Below are positions 1-7,269 of a stretch of 15,874 nt of DNA, one piece after another. The notes under the pieces were generated by a model. The model was not told the origin of the DNA. It made no database searches and was given only the letters and a program-made list of their open reading frames with translations. Position 1 is the stretch's first letter, and each line of letters opens with the position of its first letter. This DNA comes from CAZCQP01 sp964500895 (GTDB lineage Bacteria; Bacillota; Clostridia; Lachnospirales; JAISER01), in the NCBI GenBank assembly GCA_964500895.1, contig CAZCQP010000056.1, forward strand, positions 1 to 15,874, written 5' to 3'. Position numbers and translations under genes: made by a program.

Positions 1-102
1 TTTTCAATGCTCAAGTGTTGCTTCTATTTAATCTTGCTTTTTTCTTACCTGTTTCTTCGCCGCCGCTACGCTTGTTTCTCGTTTGCTGCGACAACGAAAT
101 GT

Positions 103-155
103 ATCTTACCATATGGTTTTGGATATGTCAACGTATTTTTTAAAATTTTTTTCAG
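103..155 (-). promoter_or_regulatory. Strong sigma-A promoter with UP-like element, firing left
   Basis: On the minus strand a perfect -35 TTGACA (131-126) is followed by a 17-nt spacer and the -10 TAAGAT (108-103), which is preceded by TGG (extended -10). Immediately upstream (about 155-134) is an A/T tract of A and T runs that looks like an RNA polymerase alpha-subunit UP element. Transcription should start near 96 and leave the window at its left end. The visible leader contains no ribosome binding site followed by a start codon, so the gene served lies outside the window. The architecture is typical of rRNA or other very highly expressed promoters; that reading is inference. Confidence 0.75.
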
Positions 156-297
156 TTGTCTGTTTTGCGATTCATAAATACAAATTTCGACTTTTTATTC
201 CATATGCCCCCGTCTTCAACAGGCATCTTTCACTTGCAATGTTTAAATTGTATCTTCTTTCGCCAATTCTCCAACTTAAAATCCAACGTTTTGCTGG

Positions 298-326
298 TTG
301 CTTATTGTCGCATTATGTGGTAAGAT
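298..326 (+). promoter_or_regulatory. Probable promoter of the ACT-hom-thrB-lysC operon
   Basis: TTGCTT (298-303) is separated by 17 nt from TAAGAT (321-326), which carries an extended -10 TGG. The -10 and the bases before it resemble those of the divergent promoter at 103-131. The -35 matches consensus only in TTG, so the promoter should be moderate. The expected transcription start is near 333, giving a leader of roughly 54 nt before the first start codon at 387. Confidence 0.45.
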
Positions 327-386
327 TCCTTCTGGTGAGTACACGTGTGTGTAGATGGCATACACTATGTAGTATGGGAGGCGACA

Positions 387-830
387 ATGACAGAGACGAA
401 TCAAACCACTTTTCTGCTTGTAAACACCAAAGCGCTGCCCCAGGCCTTAATTAAAGTGCAAGAAGCCAAGCAACTTTTGGCCACAGGCAAAGCCCGCCAC
501 GTGCAAGAGGCGGTGGAAAAGGCGAAGGTAAGCCGCAGCGTGTTTTACAAATATAAGGATATGGTTTTTGCATACACCCCCAACCAAGGGGGCAAAGCAA
601 TCACTTTTACCATGAATCTAAGCAATGTACCCGGGCTATTGTCCCAGGTATTAAGCCATCTGGCCCAACACAGGGCCAATGTTTTAACCATTAATCAAAC
701 CATACCCATCCATCAAGTGGCTAGCGTTACTTTGACGGTGGAAGCCCCCAGCCAGGGGTTAACCCCAGCCTTTGAAGAAATTGCTTCATTAGAAGGCGTT
801 ACGAATTTCCGAATACTAAACAAGGAGTGA
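387..830 (+). CDS. PheB-like (UPF0735) ACT-domain protein
   Basis: A 147-residue protein matching the size and layout of the UPF0735/PheB family of Firmicutes. Residues about 20-60 form a helical segment with the family-like SRSVFYKYKDMVF stretch (49-61), which resembles a small helix-turn-helix. Residues about 70-143 form an ACT domain, the fold that usually binds amino acids; it includes NVPGLLSQVL (80-89) and ANVLTINQTIPI (97-108). The ATG at 387 is chosen because GGGAGG (375-380) lies 6 nt upstream. The frame is open back to a GTG at 345, but that start has no ribosome binding site. The reading frame ends inside the ribosome binding region of hom, so the two are translationally linked. 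The family commonly sits next to hom. It may sense an aspartate-family or aromatic amino acid, but the precise role is not established; the historical name pheB is not evidence for a chorismate mutase activity. Confidence 0.88.
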   Translation: MTETNQTTFLLVNTKALPQALIKVQEAKQLLATGKARHVQEAVEKAKVSRSVFYKYKDMVFAYTPNQGGKAITFTMNLSNVPGLLSQVLSHLAQHRANVLTINQTIPIHQVASVTLTVEAPSQGLTPAFEEIASLEGVTNFRILNKE

Positions 831-835
831 CAAAC

Positions 836-2098
836 TTGGCAGAAATTGCAATATTGGGATACGGCACTGTAGGTTCCGGTGCTTACGAGGTTCTTAGAAC
901 GAACCAATTAAGCATTGATAAAAAGGCAGCCCAGCCTATACGGGTTAAATGGGTGTTCGATTTGCGAGAATTTCCCGGGGATCCGGTTGAAACAAAATTA
1001 ACACACAACTTTGATGACATTCTTACAGACAACGACGTGCAAGTGGTTGTAGAAACCATGGGTGGCCTTGAACCAGCCTACACCTATGTGAAAAAATGTT
1101 TAATGCGTGGCAAAAGCGTGGTCACCAGCAACAAAGAACTGGTGGCGGCCCATGGGGCAGAACTTTTAGCCATTGCCCGTGAACGCAACTTAAACTTTTT
1201 ATTTGAAGCAAGCGTGGGGGGTGGCATTCCCATCATCCGCCCGTTGAATAAATCTTTAACTGCCGATGAAATTACCGAAATCATGGGCATTTTAAACGGC
1301 ACCACCAACTTTATTTTAACCAAAATGACACAAGAAGGCCGTGACTTTGCCGATGTTCTGGCAGAAGCCCAAGCCAACGGTTTTGCAGAAAAAGACCCCA
1401 CCGCCGATGTAGACGGCCACGATGCTTGTCGGAAACTGGCCATTCTGCTGTCTCTGGCCATGGGGCGGCACATTGGCTACAAAGACATTCATACAGAAGG
1501 CATTCGCAACATCACCATGGCGGACATTGCCTATGCTAAAGCCATCAATGGTGCCATTAAACTGATGGCCGTGGCTAAAATTGAATCTCACCGGGCATTT
1601 GCCCGTGTAACCCCGGTTATTGTACCCACAGACCATCCGTTAAGCGTAGTGAATGATGTCTTTAACGCCATTTTCGTTAAAGGCAACGTCATTGACGAAG
1701 TGATGTTCTATGGCCGTGGCGCCGGGAAACTGCCCACCGCCAGCGCCGTAATGGCAGACGTGATTGATGCCGTGCGCCACTTACACCGCAACATCATGTC
1801 CTTCTGGTCCAGCGAACGTACAGAGGTTATTTCCATTGATGAATCCATTGTACGCAAACTGGTACGGGTAGCATATGATGATAAGAAACTGGCCATGGCC
1901 GCTGTTGAAAAGCTTTTCGGCACAACCTCTATCGTTGAAGTGGCAAACATGCCTCAAACAGCAGACGAATTTGCTTTTATGACCATGCCGGAAACCGAAA
2001 AAACGCTGCAAGAAAAAATGAACAGCCTGAAACAAGCGGCAGGCGTGAAAGACCTGCCCGGTTCCATCCGGCTGGAAAGAATAGAGGCAGGACAATGA
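836..2098 (+). CDS. hom: Homoserine dehydrogenase
   Basis: NAD(P)-dependent reduction of aspartate semialdehyde to homoserine in the cytoplasm, the branch point towards threonine and methionine. The 420-residue protein opens with the Rossmann signature GYGTVGSG (8-15). It continues with TSNKELVAAHG (97-107, conserved Lys100), EASVGGGIP (124-132), NGTTNFIL (154-161) and the family signature GFAEKDPTADVDGHDACRKL (182-201). The C-terminal 80 or so residues correspond to the degenerate ACT-like region of Firmicute enzymes. I prefer the TTG at 836 over the in-frame GTG at 827: AAGGAG (822-827) sits 8 nt before the TTG but runs into the GTG, and the TTG start gives the family-typical N-terminus MAEIAILGYG. 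The stop overlaps the thrB start as ATGA. Confidence 0.96.
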   Translation: MAEIAILGYGTVGSGAYEVLRTNQLSIDKKAAQPIRVKWVFDLREFPGDPVETKLTHNFDDILTDNDVQVVVETMGGLEPAYTYVKKCLMRGKSVVTSNKELVAAHGAELLAIARERNLNFLFEASVGGGIPIIRPLNKSLTADEITEIMGILNGTTNFILTKMTQEGRDFADVLAEAQANGFAEKDPTADVDGHDACRKLAILLSLAMGRHIGYKDIHTEGIRNITMADIAYAKAINGAIKLMAVAKIESHRAFARVTPVIVPTDHPLSVVNDVFNAIFVKGNVIDEVMFYGRGAGKLPTASAVMADVIDAVRHLHRNIMSFWSSERTEVISIDESIVRKLVRVAYDDKKLAMAAVEKLFGTTSIVEVANMPQTADEFAFMTMPETEKTLQEKMNSLKQAAGVKDLPGSIRLERIEAGQ

Positions 2099-3000
2099 TG
2101 CACATTCAAACCCCCGCAACCACCGCCAACATGGGCCCGGGGTTCGACTGCATCGGCATGGCGCTTTCCTTATACAACCACCTGTGGGTGGAACCCTGTG
2201 ACGGCCCGTGCCGGATTGAATGCAAAAATGACCCGGAAAACCTGGTTCCCCGCAACCCGGACAATCACCTGATTGTTAAATCTATGCAACGGTTTTACCA
2301 GGAGCTGGGTTTAGGCACCATGCCGGGGGTTCACCTGATACAAGAAGATTTCATTCCCATGACCCGGGGGTTAGGCAGCAGTGCTGCCTGCATCATCTCC
2401 GGGCTTACAGCCGCAAACGCCCTGTCTGGGGCCGGCCTTGGCAAAGACGAGCTGGCATTTCTGGCCTCTCACATTGAAGGCCACCCAGACAACGCAGCCC
2501 CCGCCATCCTGGGGGGGCTTATCATCGGCGTATTAACCTCCAAACGTTTGGAATACATAAAGGTGGACAATGCCTTTATCCGGGGGCTTCGCTTTGCCGT
2601 GATGATTCCCGCATTCCCATTGGAAACGGAAAAAGCCCGTAAAATATTGCCCGAAAGCTATAGCCGGGAAGATGTGATTTTTAATGCTTCCCGCACTGCC
2701 CTTTTATCCGCCGCTTTTTTAACGGGAGACATTGAAAAACTTGCCTTGGCTATGGATGACCGCATCCATCAGCCATACCGGCAAACCATCATTCCCGGTA
2801 TGGAAGCTATTTTTGAAAAAAGTAAGGCATTCGGTGCCAACAGCGTGTTTTTAAGCGGTGCAGGCCCTGCAATGATTGCCATTACCCAGCAGGAAAGTTT
2901 CCTTCAGGATATGGGTGCATTTTTGGGCACATTACCAGACAAATGGGACATTGCTTTTATAGAGCCGGATTTTAACGGTACCACGATTATAGGAGGCTAA
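2095..3000 (+). CDS. thrB: Homoserine kinase (GHMP family)
   Basis: ATP-dependent phosphorylation of homoserine to O-phosphohomoserine, the step before threonine synthase. The 301-residue length is typical. The three GHMP motifs are present: PATTANMGPGFD (7-18), the phosphate-binding RGLGSSAAC (91-99), and LSGAGPAM (253-260). EGHPDNAAPAILGG (128-141) is the homoserine-kinase-specific substrate region. Two adjacent ATGs (2095 and 2098) are possible starts; the first overlaps the hom stop codon and GAGG at 2084-2087 is spaced for it. The overlap implies coupled translation. No threonine synthase gene is present in the window. Confidence 0.96.
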   Translation: MMHIQTPATTANMGPGFDCIGMALSLYNHLWVEPCDGPCRIECKNDPENLVPRNPDNHLIVKSMQRFYQELGLGTMPGVHLIQEDFIPMTRGLGSSAACIISGLTAANALSGAGLGKDELAFLASHIEGHPDNAAPAILGGLIIGVLTSKRLEYIKVDNAFIRGLRFAVMIPAFPLETEKARKILPESYSREDVIFNASRTALLSAAFLTGDIEKLALAMDDRIHQPYRQTIIPGMEAIFEKSKAFGANSVFLSGAGPAMIAITQQESFLQDMGAFLGTLPDKWDIAFIEPDFNGTTIIGG

Positions 3001-3001
3001 T

Positions 3002-4231
3002 ATGTTAATCGTTCAGAAATTCGGGGGCAGTTCTGTGGCAGACAGCACCCTCCTTAAAAATGTGGCCCAACGGATTGTAGAGTCCAGCCAGCCGGACAAC
3101 AAAGTGGTTGTGGTGCTCTCTGCCCAAGGCGACACCACAGATGATTTGCTGGATAAAGCTTATGAGCTTTCCTCCAGACCCTCTAAGCGGGAGCTGGATA
3201 TGCTGCTGGCCACCGGGGAGCAGCAGTCTGTTGCGCTTATGGCCATTGCCATTCACGAGCTGGGGTACAATGCTATCTCATTAAACGCCGGACAGGCAGG
3301 CATTATGTCCTCCTCCACCCACTCCAACGCCAGAATTAAAAGTATTGATACCGATCGCATTCGCCAAGAACTGGACAAAAACAACATCGTGCTGGTGGCT
3401 GGTTTCCAAGGCTTTAACCGCTACGGAGACGTGACCACCCTTGGCCGTGGCGGCTCGGACACCACTGCCGTGGCGCTGGCTGCTGCACTGCAAGCAGACC
3501 TTTGCGAAATTTACACCGATGTTTCTGGGGTGTACACCGCAGACCCCCGTGTTGTAAAGAATGCGAAGAAAATAGATACCATTAGTTACGATGAAATGCT
3601 GGACCTTGCCTCTTTAGGGGCTACCGTTCTGCACAACCGTTCCGTTGAATTGGCTAAAAAGTACAACATCAAGCTGGTGGTACGCTCCAGCTTTTTAAAG
3701 GAGGAAGGCACCTTGATTAAAGAAAAAGTAGACTTAGAACACACCTATATTTCCGGTATTGCCATAGACAAAGCCGTGGCCCGTCTCTCCATCGTAGGCA
3801 TTCCAGACATTCCAGGCATGGCATTCCAAATTTTCAGTATGCTGGCTAAGGAAAAAGTGTCTGTAGACATCATCTTGCAGTCTATCGGCCGCAACAAAAC
3901 CAAAGACATTTCCTTTACCGTAAGCAAGAGTGATTTACCCACCACTTTAGATGTGCTTGAAAAAAATAAAGACCGCATCAACTGCGACCATATCAGCTAT
4001 GATGCAGATGTGGCGAAACTGTCCATCGTGGGTGCTGGGATGGCCTCTAACCCGGGCATTGCCGCTTCCATGTTTGAAGCCCTGTACGAAGCAGGCATTA
4101 ACATTAACATGATTTCCACCTCTGAAATTAAGCTTTCCGTTCTGCTGGACGATAAAGATGTTGAGAAAGCAGCCAATTTTGTTCACGAACGGTTTATTAA
4201 AGATGACATGCACATGGCGGATGCGGAATAA
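3002..4231 (+). CDS. lysC: Aspartokinase with two ACT domains
   Basis: Phosphorylates aspartate to 4-aspartyl phosphate, the first step of lysine, threonine and methionine synthesis. At 409 residues it matches Bacillus-type aspartokinase II. The amino-acid kinase domain carries KFGGSSV (6-12), GFQGFNRYGDVTTLGRGGSD (134-153) and YTDVSGVYTADPR (171-183). Two ACT regulatory domains follow, with GIPDIPGMAFQIFSMLA at 266-282 and GAGMASNPGIAASMFEALYE at 344-363, then NINMISTSEIKLSVLL. AGGAGG (2991-2996) precedes the ATG, and thrB ends one base upstream. Feedback control by lysine and/or threonine is expected from the family; specificity cannot be read here. An internal start at codon 238 probably produces a separate regulatory subunit (see the site at 3697-3715). 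Confidence 0.96.
   Translation: MLIVQKFGGSSVADSTLLKNVAQRIVESSQPDNKVVVVLSAQGDTTDDLLDKAYELSSRPSKRELDMLLATGEQQSVALMAIAIHELGYNAISLNAGQAGIMSSSTHSNARIKSIDTDRIRQELDKNNIVLVAGFQGFNRYGDVTTLGRGGSDTTAVALAAALQADLCEIYTDVSGVYTADPRVVKNAKKIDTISYDEMLDLASLGATVLHNRSVELAKKYNIKLVVRSSFLKEEGTLIKEKVDLEHTYISGIAIDKAVARLSIVGIPDIPGMAFQIFSMLAKEKVSVDIILQSIGRNKTKDISFTVSKSDLPTTLDVLEKNKDRINCDHISYDADVAKLSIVGAGMASNPGIAASMFEALYEAGININMISTSEIKLSVLLDDKDVEKAANFVHERFIKDDMHMADAE
3697..3715 (+). promoter_or_regulatory. Internal ribosome binding site and TTG start inside lysC
   Basis: AAAGGAGG (3697-3704) lies 8 nt before a TTG (3713-3715) that is exactly in frame with lysC (codon 238). Translation from it would give a 172-residue product (3713-4231) made of both ACT domains without the kinase domain. 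Bacillus subtilis aspartokinase II is known to make its beta subunit from an in-frame internal start at the corresponding place. The site and frame are seen; actual use is inferred, because the purine-rich run could simply encode the LKEEGTLI peptide. Confidence 0.5.
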
Positions 4232-4274
4232 GTAGTAAGTAAGCACAGCCCACTTAGAGAAAGGGAGAAAGCCC

Positions 4275-6284
4275 ATGAACCTAGGCATTGGCATTGACAC
4301 CGGAGGTACTTACACAGACGCTGTTATTTACGACATTGAGGCGAAGAAAATTCACGCCACCAGTAAAGCGCTGACCACCAAGTACGATTTGTCCGAAGGC
4401 ATTCTGGCAGCGCTAGACGCTTTACCCGCAGACCTTTTGCAGCAAGCTCGGCTCATCGCCCTGTCTACCACCCTGGCCACCAACGCCTGTGTGGAAAACA
4501 AAGGCGGCCGGGCCAAGCTGGTGTTTATTGGGGTAGACAAACGGGTGATTGCCCAGGTGGGCCAGGTGTATGGCCTGCCCCCCCTGGAAGACATTTGCTT
4601 TCTGGACTGTACCACCCGCATGAGCGGCCACATTGAAACAGAGCCGGACTGGGAAGCATTTGATCATCTGCTGAAAACCGACTTTGCCATGGACGATGCT
4701 GTGGCTGTGGTGGAAATACACTCCATGAACAACAATGCTGTTTTAGAACACAAAGCCAGAGACATGGTGCAAGCCCAATACAACATTCCTGTGGTTTGCG
4801 GCAGCGAATTATCCCAAGCTTTAAATTCTGTGCAAAGAGGGGCCGGTACTTTATTAAACGGCCGCCTCATCCCTGTCATTCAAGAATTTTTACATGCAGT
4901 TAAAATTGCTTTGGCCCAACGGGGCATCACCGCCCCCATGGTGGTGGTGCGCAGTGACGGCAGCCTGATGTCGGAATCCTTTACGGAAAACCGACCAGTA
5001 GAAACCCTATTAAGCGGCCCGGCAGCCAGTGTTATTGGCGGGTTACAGCTCACCGATGCCACCGACGCCATTGTCATTGACATGGGGGGAACCACCACCG
5101 ATTCTGCCATTATTAAAGCCGGGGTGCCCGTAAAAGCCAAGGACGGCATAAATGTAGGCAAATGGCGCACTTTTGTGCAAGGGCTCTACATTGATACATA
5201 TGGTTTGGGCGGAGACAGCGCCGTGCGTCATATCCGTGACAAGCTGGACTTAGGCGACACTCGGGTCATTCCCCTATGCATTTTGGCAGAACAGTACCCT
5301 TCTGTCACCACCAGGCTGAAACAACTGCTGTGGCGCAAAGCCAAGCATACCAAATGGCTGCATGAATTTTACGTGCTCATTAAAGACATTACGGGCAACC
5401 CCAAGTACACTGCCAAGGAGCAAGCTTTTTGCCGGGCGTTGTCAAAGGGCCCCCTGTCCTTGCTGGAGGCCGTGGAAGCCGCAGGCACCGATGTATACAA
5501 CTTTAACATGGACAGATTAGAGCGGGAAGGCATCGTCATGCGTGCCGGGCTAACCCCTACAGACATGATGCACATTAAAGGGGATTACACCCGCTACAAA
5601 AAAGAAGCGTCCCTGCTGGGCGCCAAGTTTGTGGCCAACAACCTATATATGACGGTGGACGCCCTGTGCCAAGCGGTGTACAACGAAGTGAAGCGCAAAA
5701 TATATTTTAATGTGGTCCGTATTTTGTTGGAAGAGGAAATCCCCCACTTCCGCCAAAAAGGCATTAGCGAAGATGTGGCGCTGCTCATTAACAACAGCTG
5801 GGAAAATAGCCACCTGGAACACAACTTTTTATCCACCGGCTTTAAAACCCCGGCCGCCCTTATTGGCATCGGCGCACCCATTCACGTATTTTTACCCGAT
5901 GTAGCCAAAGCACTGGGCACCACCTGTATCATCCCTGAACACGCGGGGGTGGCCAATGCATTAGGGGCCATTGTGGGCAACATTTCCGCCACGGTGACCA
6001 TTGACATTAAACCGGGAGAAACCCAAACCGGCGGCCACTGCTTCACCGTTTTCGGGCTAACGGAAAACCACCAGTTTACCCGAAAGGACGATGCCATAAA
6101 CAAAGCAACCGAAATTGCGGAAGCTGCGGCTGTTGAAGAAGCCAAGCACCGTGGTGCAGTTGGGCATATCACCGTGAAAAGCCAGGTGGAAAATTTCACT
6201 GTGGGCAACGGCCCGCAAGCCATCTTTTTAGATGCTAAAGTGGTGGCTACCGCTGTGGGTGGGGTGGGCAGCAACAAATCATAA
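4275..6284 (+). CDS. Hydantoinase/oxoprolinase-family ATPase (HyuA-like), single subunit
   Basis: A 669-residue member of the hydantoinase A/oxoprolinase family (ASKHA actin-like ATP-binding fold). Seen: the N-terminal phosphate loop GIDTGGTYTDAVIYD (6-20), VEIHSMNNN (146-154), LSGPAASVIGG (246-256), the second ATP-site motif VIDMGGTTTDSAI (267-279), GLGGDS (310-315) and the C-terminal PEHAGVANALGAIVGN region. Family members perform ATP-dependent opening or closing of lactam rings (5-oxoproline, hydantoins) or acetone carboxylation, usually with a B subunit. No HyuB-type partner is encoded here, so the substrate is unknown. AAGGGAG (4261-4267) lies 7 nt before the ATG. It follows lysC by 43 nt with no terminator between and is followed by one, so it probably belongs to the same transcript. 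That hints at a link to aspartate-family amino acids, but this is inference. Confidence 0.85.
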   Translation: MNLGIGIDTGGTYTDAVIYDIEAKKIHATSKALTTKYDLSEGILAALDALPADLLQQARLIALSTTLATNACVENKGGRAKLVFIGVDKRVIAQVGQVYGLPPLEDICFLDCTTRMSGHIETEPDWEAFDHLLKTDFAMDDAVAVVEIHSMNNNAVLEHKARDMVQAQYNIPVVCGSELSQALNSVQRGAGTLLNGRLIPVIQEFLHAVKIALAQRGITAPMVVVRSDGSLMSESFTENRPVETLLSGPAASVIGGLQLTDATDAIVIDMGGTTTDSAIIKAGVPVKAKDGINVGKWRTFVQGLYIDTYGLGGDSAVRHIRDKLDLGDTRVIPLCILAEQYPSVTTRLKQLLWRKAKHTKWLHEFYVLIKDITGNPKYTAKEQAFCRALSKGPLSLLEAVEAAGTDVYNFNMDRLEREGIVMRAGLTPTDMMHIKGDYTRYKKEASLLGAKFVANNLYMTVDALCQAVYNEVKRKIYFNVVRILLEEEIPHFRQKGISEDVALLINNSWENSHLEHNFLSTGFKTPAALIGIGAPIHVFLPDVAKALGTTCIIPEHAGVANALGAIVGNISATVTIDIKPGETQTGGHCFTVFGLTENHQFTRKDDAINKATEIAEAAAVEEAKHRGAVGHITVKSQVENFTVGNGPQAIFLDAKVVATAVGGVGSNKS

Positions 6285-6288
6285 ACTT

Positions 6289-6312
6289 CGGACGACCAAT
6301 GGTCGCCCCTAC
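6289..6312 (+). repeat. 24-nt palindromic repeat, copy 1 (3' UTR)
   Basis: The element begins CGGACGACC, has AAT in the middle, continues GGTCGCC and ends CCCTAC. It folds into an 8-bp hairpin (one G-U pair) with a 3-nt loop. It lies 4 nt after the stop codon of the hydantoinase-like gene and 17 nt before the terminator. A second copy occurs at 12925-12948 on the opposite strand and differs at two bases only, which pair with each other in the stem. Confidence 0.85.
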
Positions 6313-6329
6313 ACCTTCAATTTATGTTT

Positions 6330-6372
6330 AACAACCGTGCGCTTTAAAAAAAGAGCGCCGGTTGTTTTTTTT
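6330..6372 (+). terminator. Intrinsic terminator of the aspartate-family operon
   Basis: The arms ACAACCGTGCGCT (6331-6343) and AGCGCCGGTTGT (6354-6365) pair along 12 bp with one bulged T. They enclose an A-rich loop and are followed by a run of eight T (6365-6372). This is a classic rho-independent terminator separating the lysC/hydantoinase transcript from the sugar operon. Confidence 0.92.
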
Positions 6373-6469
6373 ATTGTCTTTCAGCACTTGCTGCAAATTG
6401 TGCCCCTCTGAATGTTTGTCACCAATCACCTTTCTAAGCATACCATGTGAGTAGGACTTGCTTTTTGTC

Positions 6470-6489
6470 CATTGAAACACGCTTCAATG
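6470..6489 (+). promoter_or_regulatory. Short inverted repeat just before the rfbF ribosome binding site
   Basis: CATTGAA (6470-6476) and TTCAATG (6483-6489) form a perfect 7-bp inverted repeat with a 6-nt loop, ending 2 nt before the AAAGGAG ribosome binding site. It could be a 5' UTR hairpin that affects translation or stability, or a small operator. The rest of 6373-6504 shows no convincing promoter; TTGTCA near 6417 has no good -10 at the right distance. Confidence 0.4.
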
Positions 6490-6504
6490 CGAAAGGAGAA
6501 AACA

Positions 6505-7269
6505 ATGAAAGTCATTATATTATGCGGCGGCAAAGGACAGAGAATTTCCGGCACAGACGACAGTATGCCAAAGCCTATGTTATTGGTCAACGGTGTGCCT
6601 TTAATCCAGCACATTATCAATATATATTTAAATTTCGGGCTTAACGAATTTATCCTTCCTTTGGGCTATAAAGGCGAAGTGATTAAACAATATTTTGTAG
6701 ATTACGAATGGCGAAACAGCGACATCACCAAACACGTGGGGCAAAACGCCATTGAGTACTACAGTTGCAGAGACAATTTTAGCGTAACACTGACAGATAC
6801 AGGCCTGGACACCATGACAGGTGCCCGCATCAAGCGGGTGGAAAAATATATTGACGGTGACACATTTATGGTCACCTACGGGGACGGGCTTTCAGATATA
6901 CACATCAGCAATCTTTTAGCCTTTCATTGGGCGCACGGCAAAATTGGCACAGTGACAGGCATTAATAAAAAAAGCCAATACGGCACACTGGTTATAGAAA
7001 ACGATTTGGCTGTGGGCTTTGACGAGAAGCAGTCCAATACGGGCACCATTAACGGCGGGTTCTTTGTTTTTGAAAGGGAGTTTTTAAATTATCTTTCTAC
7101 CGACCCGTCCTGTGTTTTAGAAGACACACCGTTGCAACGTTTAATTGAAGACAAGCAGCTGGCCGTATTCCCTCACAACGGGTTATGGCTTTCTGTAGAT
7201 ACACATAAAGACTTGGCCATAGCCAACGAAATTTGGGGGAAACCAATTGACAAATTTAACCGATTATAA
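6505..7269 (+). CDS. rfbF: Glucose-1-phosphate cytidylyltransferase-like nucleotidyltransferase
   Basis: Likely makes CDP-glucose from CTP and glucose 1-phosphate in the cytoplasm. The 254-residue length matches RfbF/DdhA. Seen: the nucleotide-binding LCGGKGQR (6-13) with PKPMLLVNGVPLIQHI (22-37), GLNEFILPLGYKGEVIKQYF (45-64), the RfbF-typical TGLDTMTGARIKRV (99-112), the metal-site TYGDGLSD (124-131) and INGGFFVF (182-189). The usual GGLGTR is GGKGQR and the usual GFWQPMDT is GLWLSVDT, so the protein is a divergent member and another sugar phosphate is possible. AAAGGAG (6492-6498) places the start at the ATG 6505; the frame is open upstream to a TTG at 6472. CDP-glucose dehydratase in the same operon supports the CDP-sugar assignment. 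Its last 23 bases overlap the next gene. Confidence 0.82.
   Translation: MKVIILCGGKGQRISGTDDSMPKPMLLVNGVPLIQHIINIYLNFGLNEFILPLGYKGEVIKQYFVDYEWRNSDITKHVGQNAIEYYSCRDNFSVTLTDTGLDTMTGARIKRVEKYIDGDTFMVTYGDGLSDIHISNLLAFHWAHGKIGTVTGINKKSQYGTLVIENDLAVGFDEKQSNTGTINGGFFVFEREFLNYLSTDPSCVLEDTPLQRLIEDKQLAVFPHNGLWLSVDTHKDLAIANEIWGKPIDKFNRL

Larger units (their letters stand above)
1..386. other. Non-coding intergenic region with two promoters
   Basis: No credible gene lies here. The open frames that cross it have no ribosome binding site and no recognisable protein character. The stretch is pyrimidine-rich on the plus strand and AT-rich around 132-190. It holds a strong leftward promoter (103-155) and a weaker rightward promoter (298-326), which are listed separately. 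I saw no T-box, lysine riboswitch or clear attenuator ahead of the aspartate-family operon. Only small, weak hairpins occur near 347-365. Confidence 0.7.

Noticed and set aside
347..378. Small hairpins (GTGTGT/ATACAC and CATAC/GTATG) ahead of the ACT gene as an attenuator
   Set aside because: Stems of only 5-6 bp with weak pairs, mutually exclusive, no T-run and no leader peptide rich in threonine, lysine or methionine codons.
83..454. 123-codon open frame in the left intergenic region
   Set aside because: No ribosome binding site, no family-like composition, overlaps the ACT gene in another frame and runs across the promoter at 298-326.
5710..6277. Open frames in other frames and on the opposite strand inside the hydantoinase-like gene
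   Set aside because: They shadow a long frame with clear family motifs and show no ribosome binding sites or recognisable protein features.
6410..6470. Promoter for the sugar operon at TTGTCA near 6417
   Set aside because: No acceptable -10 hexamer at 16-18 nt; AT content and spacing do not support a call.
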